DNA from: an uncultured Muribaculaceae bacterium | Lineage (GTDB): Bacteria > Bacteroidota > Bacteroidia > Bacteroidales > Muribaculaceae | Reading direction: 5' to 3' | DNA length: 64,000 nucleotides | Assembly: GCA_910579105.1 (NCBI GenBank) | Contig: CAJTRT010000001.1 | Coordinates: 67,374-131,373, forward strand | In this document: piece after piece, positions 36,703 through 46,041 of the stretch | How positions within the stretch are numbered: the stretch's first letter is position 1 | Layout of the letters: each line of letters opens with the position of its first letter | Notes under the pieces: generated by a model | Seen by the model: the letters and a program-made list of their open reading frames with translations, nothing else | Databases searched by the model: none | What the model was told of the DNA's origin: nothing | Translations under genes and position numbers: made by a program

Positions 36703-39300
36703 ATGAACCTCAGACATACACTCGCCCTCCTCGCCTCCGCGGCTGCCATCGCGGCCTCCGCTGCTCCGATAAGTCCCGAAAAGGCGCTGGAAATCGTAAA
36801 CGGCCCGTCGTCGCGGAAGGTGCTCCGCTCGCTGGGCGGCTCGTCGTCGTTTAAAATCGCCGCCAAGAGGCTTACTCCCGCCGGGGATGCCACCGCGTGC
36901 TACCTGATGACCCGTGGCGGCATGCCCGGCTATGTCATCGTCGCGGGCGACGACGCCCTCGGCACGGAAATCCTGGGATATACCGATAACGGCACGCTGG
37001 CCGAAATGCCCGATAATATGCGGGCGTGGCTCGACCAGGCCGGCCGCGCGGTGGACTACCTGAACGCCCATCCCGGAGCGGCGGTCAAGAAAGTGGCCGT
37101 CCCCTCGCGGAGTGCCGCCGTCGGCCCGCTGCTGGGCGATATACACTGGGGGCAGCAGCCCTATTACAACCGCAAGGCTCCGTCGACCTCCTATCCGATA
37201 GGCTGCGTCGCGACCGCCGTGGGCCAGGTGATGTACTCGCACCGCTGGCCCGAGCGGGGTACTGGCTCGCACAGCTACACGTCAACCACTCACAAGCTCG
37301 AGATCTCGCAGGATTTCTCGCAGTCGACCTACCTGTGGGACAAGATGGCGAACACCCTCGACAACACCTCCTCGACAGAAACAGTCGACGCTGTGGCCTC
37401 GATGCTGTATGATTTCGCCGTTTCCGTCGAGATGGATTTCCAGGTCGGAGGCTCGGGAGCATATTCCGAGAAGATTGCCGGCGCGCTGGCCAACCATTTC
37501 GGTTATTCAAAGCAGGCCCATTGCGCGAAGCGCGACGCCTATACCGGCGAGCAGTGGCTCGAGATGCTCCACGGCGAGCTTGACAACGGTTTCTCCGTCG
37601 TATACGGGGGCGCGACCTCCGGGATGGGCATGGGCCACTCGTTCGTTTGCGACGGTTACAACGAGGACGGCCTCTACCATATCAACTGGGGCTGGAACGG
37701 CAACGGAAACGGCTATTTCGCCCTCAACGCCCTGGCCTACGACTATATCGACATGAGCACCGGCCAAAGTATGAAGGACGGCTTCAACTACCACCAGGAT
37801 ATGATCGTGGGGATGCGGCCCGACCGCGACGGATCGACACAGTGGCGCGACTACGAGTTCTTCACCGAAGGGCTCATGGCGGTCGGTGCCGACGGCGATC
37901 CCGTTGATTTCCATCCGGTGACAATCGCCTGCGGCGGGGAGCTGCCCATATACCTCTACGAGGCGTATAACATTTCCAACCGTATGACACCCGTCAGGGA
38001 AATGGGTCTGCGGATGACCGACGCCCATGGCGGCCAGGTGGCGGCGTTCAGCCCTGTCGCTGCCGGAAACTTCCGTTTCGGCCCGGTGCTCGACGATCCC
38101 GTGGTTGTGACTCTTCCGGCCCAGCTGCCCGACGGCGAATATATCATTGAGCCGTATTTCCTGCTTGACGGGGAGAGCCAGCCCCGCAAGTTCACCACTT
38201 CCGTAGGCGCGGTTTCCCGCCTGAAAGCGGTTGTGGCCGACGGGCAGGCCGAAATAACCCCGGCGGGGCATTACAGCCTTCGTGTCGAAGACCTCACATG
38301 GACTCCCGACCACCTTGACAGTGACGTAAGCTCGACTTTCCGCCTGACGGTCACGAACGACGGCGAGCTTTATGACGGATGCCTGTATTTCCAGCTCAAA
38401 GTCAAGGGGGATAACGTAGCGCACCATTGGTACAACTCGCCGCACGTCGATGTTACGATTCCGGCGGGGGAGACCCGTACCATCGAATTTACCCAGGAGC
38501 TTGACTGCTATCGCAGCGACGCGTATGTGATCACGTTCTACAACCGCGACGAGAAGCCGTTCTATTCCCAGGAAGGGCTGTCGATCGACGGCCGCGAGCC
38601 TGAGCCGGAACTGTCTCTCACCAAGAAGATAAAATTCATCCCCAAGGACTACCAGGTGCCCTGGAACTGTATGATTCTCGAGGCAGAGCTGATCAACGAG
38701 GGTGGCCTTTACGAGGGTAAGATGTTCTGGGTCATGGTGGATCCTTACACTATGATGACCAACGACAACTACGAGGGTCGCGACCATGAGGTAGTGATTC
38801 CCGGCAACGGCACGGTTAAGACCGTTCACGTCATGGGTGTGTTCGACTATCCTAACTCGTGGAGCATGTCAAACGAGTTCCTAGCCGTGTTCAACCACGT
38901 CGGCACCAACTGCATGCAGGCCGGTTCGATAGGCCCGCAGAAGTTCAACCTCCTGGAAACCACCTACGGCTCCAAAAACGAGGCTGTCACATGGGATCCC
39001 GCCTGGGATACCCAGAATGCCGACCGCGGCCAGCAGTCAGGTGTTGAGTGCGTGCCGTCAGTTGCCCCTAAGGCCGACATAGCGATCAGCTGCGTCGACG
39101 GGGTGGTTGTCGCCAAGCTCCCAGCCGGAGCCGCCTTGAAAGCGCTGACGGTGTTCGACGCCCAGGGGCGCCCTGTGGCTTTCGGGCCTGACGGTGCGGA
39201 GGGAGAGGTCCGCGTCGACATCTCCGCGCTGCCGTCGGCTCCCTACTTCGTGGCTGTCAGCACCACCGCCGGGTCTGCCGCCGCGCCTGTCGTACGCTGA
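36703..39300 (+). CDS. C10 family cysteine protease (interpain/streptopain-like)
   Basis: 865-residue secreted protease. It has a signal peptide (about 1-20), a propeptide (about 21-135, with MPGYVIVAGDDALGTEILGY) and a catalytic domain (about 136-365). The nucleophile is Cys168 in YPIGCVATAVGQVM and the base is His312 in MGHSFVCDGYN; HINWGWNGNGNGYF supplies the conserved Trp region. Beta-sandwich domains fill the rest. Size and order resemble Prevotella intermedia interpain A. No streptopain-inhibitor-like gene is adjacent; the partner is the adhesin-like gene upstream. The C-terminal tail resembles the sorting pattern only weakly. Confidence 0.9.
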   Translation: MNLRHTLALLASAAAIAASAAPISPEKALEIVNGPSSRKVLRSLGGSSSFKIAAKRLTPAGDATACYLMTRGGMPGYVIVAGDDALGTEILGYTDNGTLAEMPDNMRAWLDQAGRAVDYLNAHPGAAVKKVAVPSRSAAVGPLLGDIHWGQQPYYNRKAPSTSYPIGCVATAVGQVMYSHRWPERGTGSHSYTSTTHKLEISQDFSQSTYLWDKMANTLDNTSSTETVDAVASMLYDFAVSVEMDFQVGGSGAYSEKIAGALANHFGYSKQAHCAKRDAYTGEQWLEMLHGELDNGFSVVYGGATSGMGMGHSFVCDGYNEDGLYHINWGWNGNGNGYFALNALAYDYIDMSTGQSMKDGFNYHQDMIVGMRPDRDGSTQWRDYEFFTEGLMAVGADGDPVDFHPVTIACGGELPIYLYEAYNISNRMTPVREMGLRMTDAHGGQVAAFSPVAAGNFRFGPVLDDPVVVTLPAQLPDGEYIIEPYFLLDGESQPRKFTTSVGAVSRLKAVVADGQAEITPAGHYSLRVEDLTWTPDHLDSDVSSTFRLTVTNDGELYDGCLYFQLKVKGDNVAHHWYNSPHVDVTIPAGETRTIEFTQELDCYRSDAYVITFYNRDEKPFYSQEGLSIDGREPEPELSLTKKIKFIPKDYQVPWNCMILEAELINEGGLYEGKMFWVMVDPYTMMTNDNYEGRDHEVVIPGNGTVKTVHVMGVFDYPNSWSMSNEFLAVFNHVGTNCMQAGSIGPQKFNLLETTYGSKNEAVTWDPAWDTQNADRGQQSGVECVPSVAPKADIAISCVDGVVVAKLPAGAALKALTVFDAQGRPVAFGPDGAEGEVRVDISALPSAPYFVAVSTTAGSAAAPVVR

Positions 39301-39325
39301 GCATAAATAAAATGTCGCAAAAACA

Positions 39326-39421
39326 CCGAGTTGTAGGGAAGCACGGCCTGTGCGTCTGAATAGCAAGACTTGATTGCCTGTCGGTTAGCTGACGCACGAG
39401 CCGTGCGTCCCTGCAACTCGG
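39326..39421. repeat. Imperfect palindromic repeat between secreted-protein genes
   Basis: Arms 39326-39356 and 39391-39421 are inverted copies matching at about 27 of 31 positions, around a 34-bp loop. Their core (GTAGGGA-GCACGG and CCGTGCGTCCCTGC) resembles that of the 18.8/20.7-kb elements (GTAGGGACGCGGC), suggesting a related family. The stretch 39301-39482 holds no gene. Confidence 0.7.
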
Positions 39422-39482
39422 ATAAAAAATATAAGTCAAGCGACAGTGGCTTTTTCAATATTTCTTTACCAATCAATCAATT

Positions 39483-42400
39483 ATGAATAAACTTTTTACG
39501 TGTTTGCTCGGATCTGCCGCCGTCATCCTTTCGGCGGCGCTTCCGGTTCGCGCCGAAGTCGTGGAGAATTATTTCTACGATTTCACGAAGCCGATTGACG
39601 GCTCCGATCCGGCGTTCGCCGTGGCTTCCGGATGGGGCCATGTCGTCGAGTCCTATACCTATAACGGTACCACTTACTACCAGTCTTATTCCATTAACGC
39701 TTATTCCGGCAAAACCAAGGGTGCTCTTAATATCGGAAACGAGGAGGTCGGCAGTACTTGGTCAAAGAAAAAGGTAAACGATATTATCGTAACCCCCAAG
39801 GTGTCGGGCGTGGTGTCGCTCTGGATGAAGTCGTCGGCTTATTCCGGAGGAGGTTCGGCCCGTTTCTACGCTATGAAGAAGCTCGCCGACGGCTCTTTCG
39901 AGCAGGGCGACGAGATAGCTGACAAGGCTTTGTTCCGCCTGACGACGGGATGGGAGCAGGTGACATTCGACCCCATAGCCGAGGATGCCGAGTATCCGTA
40001 CATAGGCATACACGCCTCCACGGCCTATCTCAGCGATTTTTCTGCCGAGAAGGCCGATATCGAGAAAACCCACAGGCTTAGCATAACGTACATATCGACC
40101 AACGCGACCTCCGCCGGGCTGGTGTGCGACCAGGAGAATAACGCTAACGTGAAGCTGACGGTATATCTCTCCAATATCGGCGACTACTCATATGAGGATG
40201 GTGCCGAGAATCTGACTTTATCCGTGTTTATGCCCGGCAGGGAGGAGGCCGTGAAGGTTGCGCCGATAGGGGCTATTGCCGAAGGCGAATCGAAGAATGT
40301 CGAATGCCAGCTCGATCCGATTCCGTTCAGCGAAATCGGTTCGTCAGCGGTGTTTACCGTGACTGAGAATATTTCCGGCACTTCGAAACAGACCTCGGCC
40401 ATTACGATCAAGGAGTACAAGCCGAAAGTCACTTTCCGTGAATCGACTTACAGCGACGTGCCGGCAGACTATGTCCTGAACTTCGGAAAGATTAACTCCG
40501 CGGTCAGCAAGGCTATGTATCTCAGCGCGCAGAGCGGCACGGCTCCCGCGACGATCACGGCGATAGAATGTCCCGCTGGGTTCTCTACCTCCGTCACGGA
40601 ACTCCCGATGACGCTTCAGACGACAGGCCGTACCGACATCACGATCAGCTTCGACCCCGAGGGTCTCGAGCCGGGCGTGCACGCTGGCGCCATCGTGCTG
40701 ACCGTCGAGAACGGCGACCCGGCCACACTACCGGTCTCCGTGGACCTCATCGATCCCTCGCTGATCTACATCCCGTTTGCCGACGACAAGGAACTCCCGG
40801 GCGAGATAACCAACCTGAACAGCAGCAACCTTTGGAAGCTCGACTATACGGGCTACGGCTCTTCGCGCAACAACTACATAAAGCCCACATCGAGTTATTC
40901 CGAGGCCGCTCTCGTGTTGCCGAAGCTCACATTCTCCGCCGACAGGAAGCTGTCGGTCGATGCCCGTTACGACAGCCGCACCAGCACCTGCGCCCTTAAA
41001 TTCGCCTATTCGCCTGACCGTACGAACTGGACGGAGTTGCCAGATATGACGCTGACACCATACACCGACGTCCCCCTGACCTCCGATTTCCAGACATTCG
41101 AAGTAAGCGGCGTGCCCGCGGGCGACTTCTACCTGCGAATCTCCGGGCGCGAGGTATACCTTGACAATATCTATGGCCTGCCTTATGCTGCCGTGGCCCA
41201 CGACCTTGAGCTGACAGACATCCTTATGCCGTCGGCGGGGATGGTGAATAACCGCTACGAGGCTTCCGTGACACTCAAAAACTATAAGCGCGACGCCGAG
41301 GAGGCCGACAGCTACAATGTGGTGCTTATAGTCGGAGAGAATGAGTTTGCCGCTTCCGAAGCGCCTGAAATCGCGGGAGCGCAGGGTACTGCGACCGTCG
41401 GTGCCGGATTCACGCCGCATGCTGTCGGCGAGGTGTCGGCCCGCATGGAGGTACGCTTCGAGGATGAGACGGTGTTCGCGACTCCTGAAATCACTCTTAC
41501 AATCGAAGAGGAACGCGTCGACGCTGCCAAGGTGATTGTGCCGGAAAAGAACGGTTCGACTGGCAACGGCTATGTGCTTCCGATATCGAATAGCGCCGGG
41601 GCAGCTTCCGAGCAGATTTATCCCGCATCGTATATCAACCTCTCCGCCGGCACGAAAATCAACGGCATTCAGTTTATGGGTTGCTGCCCCAACGCGGACT
41701 ATACAACACATATAGAGGCGTGGGTGGCGCTTTCGGAACGCACGACCCAGAACACCGACAAGACTCCTATTCTCGCCACCGACGAGATGACAAAGGTCTA
41801 CGACGGCGACTATACTTTCGTGAAAGGCGGTTATACCGACAGCTGGATTCTCAACCTGCCGTTCACAGAAGAGTTCGTTTACGACGGGACGAGCAGCCTC
41901 GTGGTGTTCCTCCGGGCCGTGAATGCCGACGGTGAGAAAGCCAGCAACATCCAGTTTGCCAACTACAATGACGGCACGTCTGATAAATGGAACCGCTACC
42001 GCCGCTGGTTCCTCGCCGATGACGGGTCGCTCGATATGTCGAAGACCGACAACTGGAATCTCGGTTACGCGGCGCTCAACCTGGTTGTCGAGACCGGAAT
42101 TGTATCAGGCCGCGTGATGGAAGGCGAGCTCCCCGTGGCCGGAGCGAAAGTGACGCTCATCGGTGACGAAGTCGAGTATTACGGGACTTCCGGCGATGAC
42201 GGCGCTTATTCCGTGAACGTGTTGCAGACGGGCCGCGAATACACTGCGACTGCCGAGGCCGAGGCTTATTCGACCTCGGAAAATATGGTTTCCTTTGCCG
42301 AAAGCATGTCGCCTGCGCTCGACATAGCGATGCTTTCCACGAAGGCCGACCTTTTCCAGGGTGTCTACGAGGCCGTGGTGCTTCCCGATGTGTCGGCCGC

Positions 42401-42923
42401 TCCCGCCGGGACATACTACCGCTTCGAGGCTGTCGAGGGTAACAAGCTGGTGTTCCGCGACGTGCCTTCGCACTCCGAGTTGCAGGCGAATGTGCCGTAC
42501 ATCGTGCTGCCTGACGGGGATTGTTCCGCTGACCTGTCGTCGCTGACATTCGACCATGTAGCTCAGGGTGTCACTGTCGCTGGAACTACTTTCCAGGGAG
42601 TGTACGCCTCCCGTGTGCTCCGCGCCGGGGAGCTTCTGCCGACAGACCTTATAACGTCTGGCGAAAATGTGGCTGCGGCTGTCGCTGATGATGCCGCCAA
42701 GGTAGCCCGCGCCGCCGGGGCGTATGTCACCACCGACATCCTCAACCCCGTGATTTCTCTGCGTAGCAGTGTCTCCGGCATTGAGAATGTGGATGCCGAT
42801 GCCGCCGGTAACGCCAGCGCGGTCTACACCGTCGACGGGCGCCTGGTGCGCCGCGACGGCTCCGTTGACGGTCTCCCCGCCGGAATATACATTGTCAACG
42901 GCCAAAAGGTCGCAATCCGCTGA
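39483..42923 (+). CDS. Large secreted multidomain protein with sorting-like tail
   Basis: 1146 residues. A signal peptide (MNKLFTCLLGSAAVILSAAL) is followed by several beta-sandwich regions: about 30-190 choice-of-anchor-like and about 300-430 with Ig-like repeats (ADYVLNFGKINSAVSKAMYL). A carboxypeptidase-regulatory-like domain sits near 870-940 (VSGRVMEGELPVAGAKVTLI). The tail YTVDGRLVRRDGSVDGLPAG with IYIVNGQKVAIR closely matches the tail of the adhesin-like protein at 34377. No catalytic motif is seen; a surface-binding or scaffold role is likely. Confidence 0.7.
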   Translation: MNKLFTCLLGSAAVILSAALPVRAEVVENYFYDFTKPIDGSDPAFAVASGWGHVVESYTYNGTTYYQSYSINAYSGKTKGALNIGNEEVGSTWSKKKVNDIIVTPKVSGVVSLWMKSSAYSGGGSARFYAMKKLADGSFEQGDEIADKALFRLTTGWEQVTFDPIAEDAEYPYIGIHASTAYLSDFSAEKADIEKTHRLSITYISTNATSAGLVCDQENNANVKLTVYLSNIGDYSYEDGAENLTLSVFMPGREEAVKVAPIGAIAEGESKNVECQLDPIPFSEIGSSAVFTVTENISGTSKQTSAITIKEYKPKVTFRESTYSDVPADYVLNFGKINSAVSKAMYLSAQSGTAPATITAIECPAGFSTSVTELPMTLQTTGRTDITISFDPEGLEPGVHAGAIVLTVENGDPATLPVSVDLIDPSLIYIPFADDKELPGEITNLNSSNLWKLDYTGYGSSRNNYIKPTSSYSEAALVLPKLTFSADRKLSVDARYDSRTSTCALKFAYSPDRTNWTELPDMTLTPYTDVPLTSDFQTFEVSGVPAGDFYLRISGREVYLDNIYGLPYAAVAHDLELTDILMPSAGMVNNRYEASVTLKNYKRDAEEADSYNVVLIVGENEFAASEAPEIAGAQGTATVGAGFTPHAVGEVSARMEVRFEDETVFATPEITLTIEEERVDAAKVIVPEKNGSTGNGYVLPISNSAGAASEQIYPASYINLSAGTKINGIQFMGCCPNADYTTHIEAWVALSERTTQNTDKTPILATDEMTKVYDGDYTFVKGGYTDSWILNLPFTEEFVYDGTSSLVVFLRAVNADGEKASNIQFANYNDGTSDKWNRYRRWFLADDGSLDMSKTDNWNLGYAALNLVVETGIVSGRVMEGELPVAGAKVTLIGDEVEYYGTSGDDGAYSVNVLQTGREYTATAEAEAYSTSENMVSFAESMSPALDIAMLSTKADLFQGVYEAVVLPDVSAAPAGTYYRFEAVEGNKLVFRDVPSHSELQANVPYIVLPDGDCSADLSSLTFDHVAQGVTVAGTTFQGVYASRVLRAGELLPTDLITSGENVAAAVADDAAKVARAAGAYVTTDILNPVISLRSSVSGIENVDADAAGNASAVYTVDGRLVRRDGSVDGLPAGIYIVNGQKVAIR

Positions 42924-42956
42924 TTCCTCCTCCCATAGCCGGAGACCGATAATGCA

Positions 42957-42997
42957 CCCCGCCAGCGTCGCTATGACGCTGGCGGGGTCGCTTTTTT
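42957..42997 (+). terminator. Strong intrinsic terminator after the secreted-protein block
   Basis: A perfect 13-bp stem CCCCGCCAGCGTC/GACGCTGGCGGGG around the loop GCTAT, followed by TCG and C-TTTTTT. It ends transcription of the 39483-42923 gene and separates it from the convergent NlpC/P60 gene. Confidence 0.92.
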
Positions 42998-43009
42998 GTA
43001 TTGGATAGG

Positions 43010-43981
43010 CTATTTGTTGAAATACAGGGGATTGGTTGCGGCGGAAAGGCTCGCGGCCTCGGTAGCCGACAGACGGCGGCCGTGAAGTAGCGAGGCGCGG
43101 TGGTAGTCGGGAGCGGAGGGGCGGAGGGAGTTGACCTTCACGCGTCCCGAGGAGTGGATGAAGCGCCCGTCACCCAGGTATATGCCCACATGGTTTACGC
43201 GTCCTGTCTTGTGGTTGCCGAAGAACAGCAGGTCGCCTGGGAGCAGCTTCGCGATTTCCACATCAGTCGGTCTGCCGTCGATGGGAGCGATAATCTCGGT
43301 TCCGATCATAGCCTGTTGCGACGCGTCGCGCGGCAGTATCACCCCCATATCGTAGGCGCATATCTTTGTCAGCCCCGAGCAGTCCATCGATTTGCCGGAA
43401 GTGCCGCCCCAAAGGTAGGGTGTGCCGGTATACTGGGAGGCAATCACGGGCAGCCTCGATGGCTCATATGCCTGGGCGGCCCACTCATCCAAAGGCACGG
43501 CAGCCTCTGCCAGTACGTAGCCCTTGCGGCCGTCAGGGAGGGTAACGGCTGAAAAACGTCCTCCCGCAGCGGGTGTTCCTGCGAGGATTACGCCGTTGGT
43601 GAGGTCGCTCACGCGTGGGAGGGACGCTTCTTCGGTCGCGATGGTGTCGGCATAGACGTATCCCGGCGTGATGTCGCTGACATATATCCTGGGTGATTCC
43701 TGCCACTCCGCAAACCTGTCATTGTCGAGAAGCGCCAAGGAGTTTCCGATAATCCACCCCTCATAGCCTTCGGGGGTGGCGACGCGCCACCAGCCGCCGC
43801 GGCCCTCTTCGAGCAGGCGGAGCGGGGTGCCCATGACTACCTGCGAGACCATTTCCGCCCCGTGGCGCGGCTCAGAGCGCATGCAGGCTACCGAAACAGT
43901 CGGCAGGGCGTTTGTGAAATCGGCGCCCCGGGCACATGGTAGTGCCGCCAGGACGCCGAAAAGCAGTGCTGTTTTCTTCAT
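43010..43981 (-). CDS. SH3-domain NlpC/P60 peptidase
   Basis: 323-residue exported peptidase. It has a signal peptide (about 1-20), a first bacterial SH3 domain (about 25-85, WWRVATPEGYEGWIIGNSL), a second SH3-like region (about 95-165) and an NlpC/P60 domain (about 175-310). The catalytic residues are Cys201 in SMDCSGLTKICAYD, His264 in VNHVGIYLGDG and His276 in RFIHSSGR. This layout is that of gamma-D-glutamyl-diamino acid endopeptidases that trim wall or recycled peptides. It lies 42 bp after the glmM-like gene on the same strand. Confidence 0.92.
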   Translation of the reverse strand: MKKTALLFGVLAALPCARGADFTNALPTVSVACMRSEPRHGAEMVSQVVMGTPLRLLEEGRGGWWRVATPEGYEGWIIGNSLALLDNDRFAEWQESPRIYVSDITPGYVYADTIATEEASLPRVSDLTNGVILAGTPAAGGRFSAVTLPDGRKGYVLAEAAVPLDEWAAQAYEPSRLPVIASQYTGTPYLWGGTSGKSMDCSGLTKICAYDMGVILPRDASQQAMIGTEIIAPIDGRPTDVEIAKLLPGDLLFFGNHKTGRVNHVGIYLGDGRFIHSSGRVKVNSLRPSAPDYHRASLLHGRRLSATEAASLSAATNPLYFNK

Positions 43982-44023
43982 TTGCTTTCTAAGGGAGAGA
44001 GGGTGGCTCGGCCGCAGAGGCTG

Positions 44024-45412
44024 TTACTTTGTCAGAGAGGCGATTACTTTCTTTATGTCGTTGGCGAGCGCGTCGGCCTCCTCCATGGTGTGTGCCTCGG
44101 AGTAGATGCGGATAATCGGCTCGGTGTTCGACTTGCGCAGGTGGACCCACGACTGGGGGAAATCGATCTTCACGCCGTCGATGTCTGTAATCTTCTCATT
44201 GGCGTATATTTTCTTCATCTCGCCGAGGATGGCGTCCACGTCGATTTCAGGTGTCAGCTCGATTTTGTTCTTGGCGATGGCGTAGGGGGGATACCCGGCT
44301 TTCAGTTCGGTGACTTTCTTCCCTTCCTTTGCCATGAGCGTCAGGAACAGCGCCACGCCAACGAGGGCGTCGCGGCCGTAGTGCGCCGCCGGGTAGATGA
44401 CCCCGCCGTTACCTTCGCCGCCGATTACCGCGCCGGAGCGCTTCATCTCGGTCACCACGTTCACTTCCCCTACCGCCGCGGCGTTGTAGCGGCAGCCTCG
44501 GGCCTCTGTCACGTCGCGCAGGGCGCGCGAGCTGCTGAGGTTCGACACTGTGGCGCCCGGGGTGTGGCGCAGGACGTAGTCGGCCACCGCGACGAGGGTG
44601 TATTCCTCGACGAACATCTCGCCGTTCTCCATGACGATTGCCAGGCGGTCGACGTCGGGATCCACCACGAAGCCCACGTCGGCGCGTCCTTCACGCATCA
44701 ATGACGCGATCTGTGTGAGGTTTTCGGGGATAGGTTCCGGCGTGTGGGCGAAATGGCCGGTTGGTTCGCAGTTCAGTTCTATTATGTTCTTCACGCCGAG
44801 CGCTCTCAGAAGCTGGGGTATGACGACGCCTCCGACGGAGTTCACCGCGTCGACCGCCACGGTGAAGTCTGCCTTGGCGATCGCGTCGCGGTCAACGAGG
44901 TCGAGAGCGAGCACCTGTTCGATGTGGCGGCGGTTCCAGGTGGTGTTGTTGAGAACGGTTCCCAGGGCGTCAACGTCGGCGAAAGTGAAATCGTCGGCTT
45001 CGGCGATGCGCAGCACCTCTTTCCCCTGGGCGTCGTTGAGGAACTCGCCGTCCTGGTTGAGAAGCTTCAGGGCGTTCCACTGCTTCGGGTTGTGGGAGGC
45101 GGTGATGATTATGCCGCCGCAGGCGTTTTCCCCGACTACGGCGACCTCGGTTGTCGGAGTGGAGGCCGGGCCGATGTTCACCACGTCGAATCCCATAGCC
45201 GACAGGGTGGATGTCACAAGGCTGTCGACCATCGGGCCGGATATGCGGGCATCGCGCCCTACCACGATGAGGTTGGTGCCTTTCGTCTCGGTTTTGCGTA
45301 TAAATGAGGCGTATGCGGCGGTGAATTTCACCACATCGACAGGGCTGAGCCCCTCGCCGGGCCGGCCTCCGATCGTGCCGCGGATGCCGGAAATCGATTT
45401 GATAAGTGCCAT
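44024..45412 (-). CDS. glmM: Phosphoglucosamine mutase-like phosphohexomutase
   Basis: 462-residue alpha-D-phosphohexomutase. The phosphoserine is Ser106 in TASHNPKQWNAL, the metal-binding loop is DPDVDRLAI and the sugar-binding loop is GGEGNGGVIYPA. The GEGNGG form differs from the GEQSGH of classical GlmM, so phosphomannomutase/phosphoglucomutase activity is also possible. Neighbours (DUF4827 and DHH genes) match the usual Bacteroidales context, where it is annotated GlmM. It would supply GlcN-1-P for UDP-GlcNAc. Confidence 0.85.
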   Translation of the reverse strand: MALIKSISGIRGTIGGRPGEGLSPVDVVKFTAAYASFIRKTETKGTNLIVVGRDARISGPMVDSLVTSTLSAMGFDVVNIGPASTPTTEVAVVGENACGGIIITASHNPKQWNALKLLNQDGEFLNDAQGKEVLRIAEADDFTFADVDALGTVLNNTTWNRRHIEQVLALDLVDRDAIAKADFTVAVDAVNSVGGVVIPQLLRALGVKNIIELNCEPTGHFAHTPEPIPENLTQIASLMREGRADVGFVVDPDVDRLAIVMENGEMFVEEYTLVAVADYVLRHTPGATVSNLSSSRALRDVTEARGCRYNAAAVGEVNVVTEMKRSGAVIGGEGNGGVIYPAAHYGRDALVGVALFLTLMAKEGKKVTELKAGYPPYAIAKNKIELTPEIDVDAILGEMKKIYANEKITDIDGVKIDFPQSWVHLRKSNTEPIIRIYSEAHTMEEADALANDIKKVIASLTK

Positions 45413-45437
45413 AGGAATGTGATGTATGATGGAATGT

Positions 45438-46031
45438 TCAGTTGCTCATGGCGCGGAAATAGCGCACGTTGTAGAGGAACGGCATAACCTGGGCGATTTC
45501 AGAAGTGAGGCCGTACTGCGACTTAACGACAAGGTTGACCTCGCAACCAAGCCCCAGCGAGGGGAATTGCAGCGGCATCTGAAGCGCCGAACCCCACTGC
45601 GAGGAGGTCGACAGCGAGTAGTTGTTGAAGCGGAACGAGGCGGAGCCTACCGCGAGGTCGTCGGAGTTGCCCCAGCCACCCGCGTCGTCGAGCGAGCCGG
45701 TCTGGGCGAACGCGTGCAGGTTGTAGCGGGTGAAGTAGAAATAGACGAGCTGGTCGTCCTTGACGCGCTCCGAGGTGTCGCCTGTCGACAGTACCTGCAT
45801 ATACACCGAGGCTTCCTCGTCGAGCTGGTAGTATGGCGCGTCCGGCCCTACCTCGAACACCGAGTCGGCCGGTATCGAGGTTATCACATGCTGCCTGGCC
45901 AGGAATGTGTTGACTGATTTCGTTTCCTCCGTCAGGAGTTCGGAATAGCTCTTGCCATCGTTGCAGGAATTGAGTATAATGCCGGCCATAGCGGCAATGA
46001 AGGCTATTATGAGCGATTTAGATGTTTTCAT
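45438..46031 (-). CDS. DUF4827-type lipoprotein
   Basis: 197 residues from the ATG at 46029-46031. Signal sequence with lipobox ILNSC (Cys at about 23). The mature part resembles DUF4827, a domain reminiscent of FKBP-type folds (YSELLTEETKSVNTFLARQH; SLGLGCEVNLVVKSQYG). The longer frame (52 more codons) overlaps the DHH gene's C-terminus and is a shadow. It starts 10 bp after the DHH gene. Function unknown; probably periplasmic or outer-membrane anchored. Confidence 0.8.
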   Translation of the reverse strand: MKTSKSLIIAFIAAMAGIILNSCNDGKSYSELLTEETKSVNTFLARQHVITSIPADSVFEVGPDAPYYQLDEEASVYMQVLSTGDTSERVKDDQLVYFYFTRYNLHAFAQTGSLDDAGGWGNSDDLAVGSASFRFNNYSLSTSSQWGSALQMPLQFPSLGLGCEVNLVVKSQYGLTSEIAQVMPFLYNVRYFRAMSN

Positions 46032-46041
46032 CCGCGGGCTT

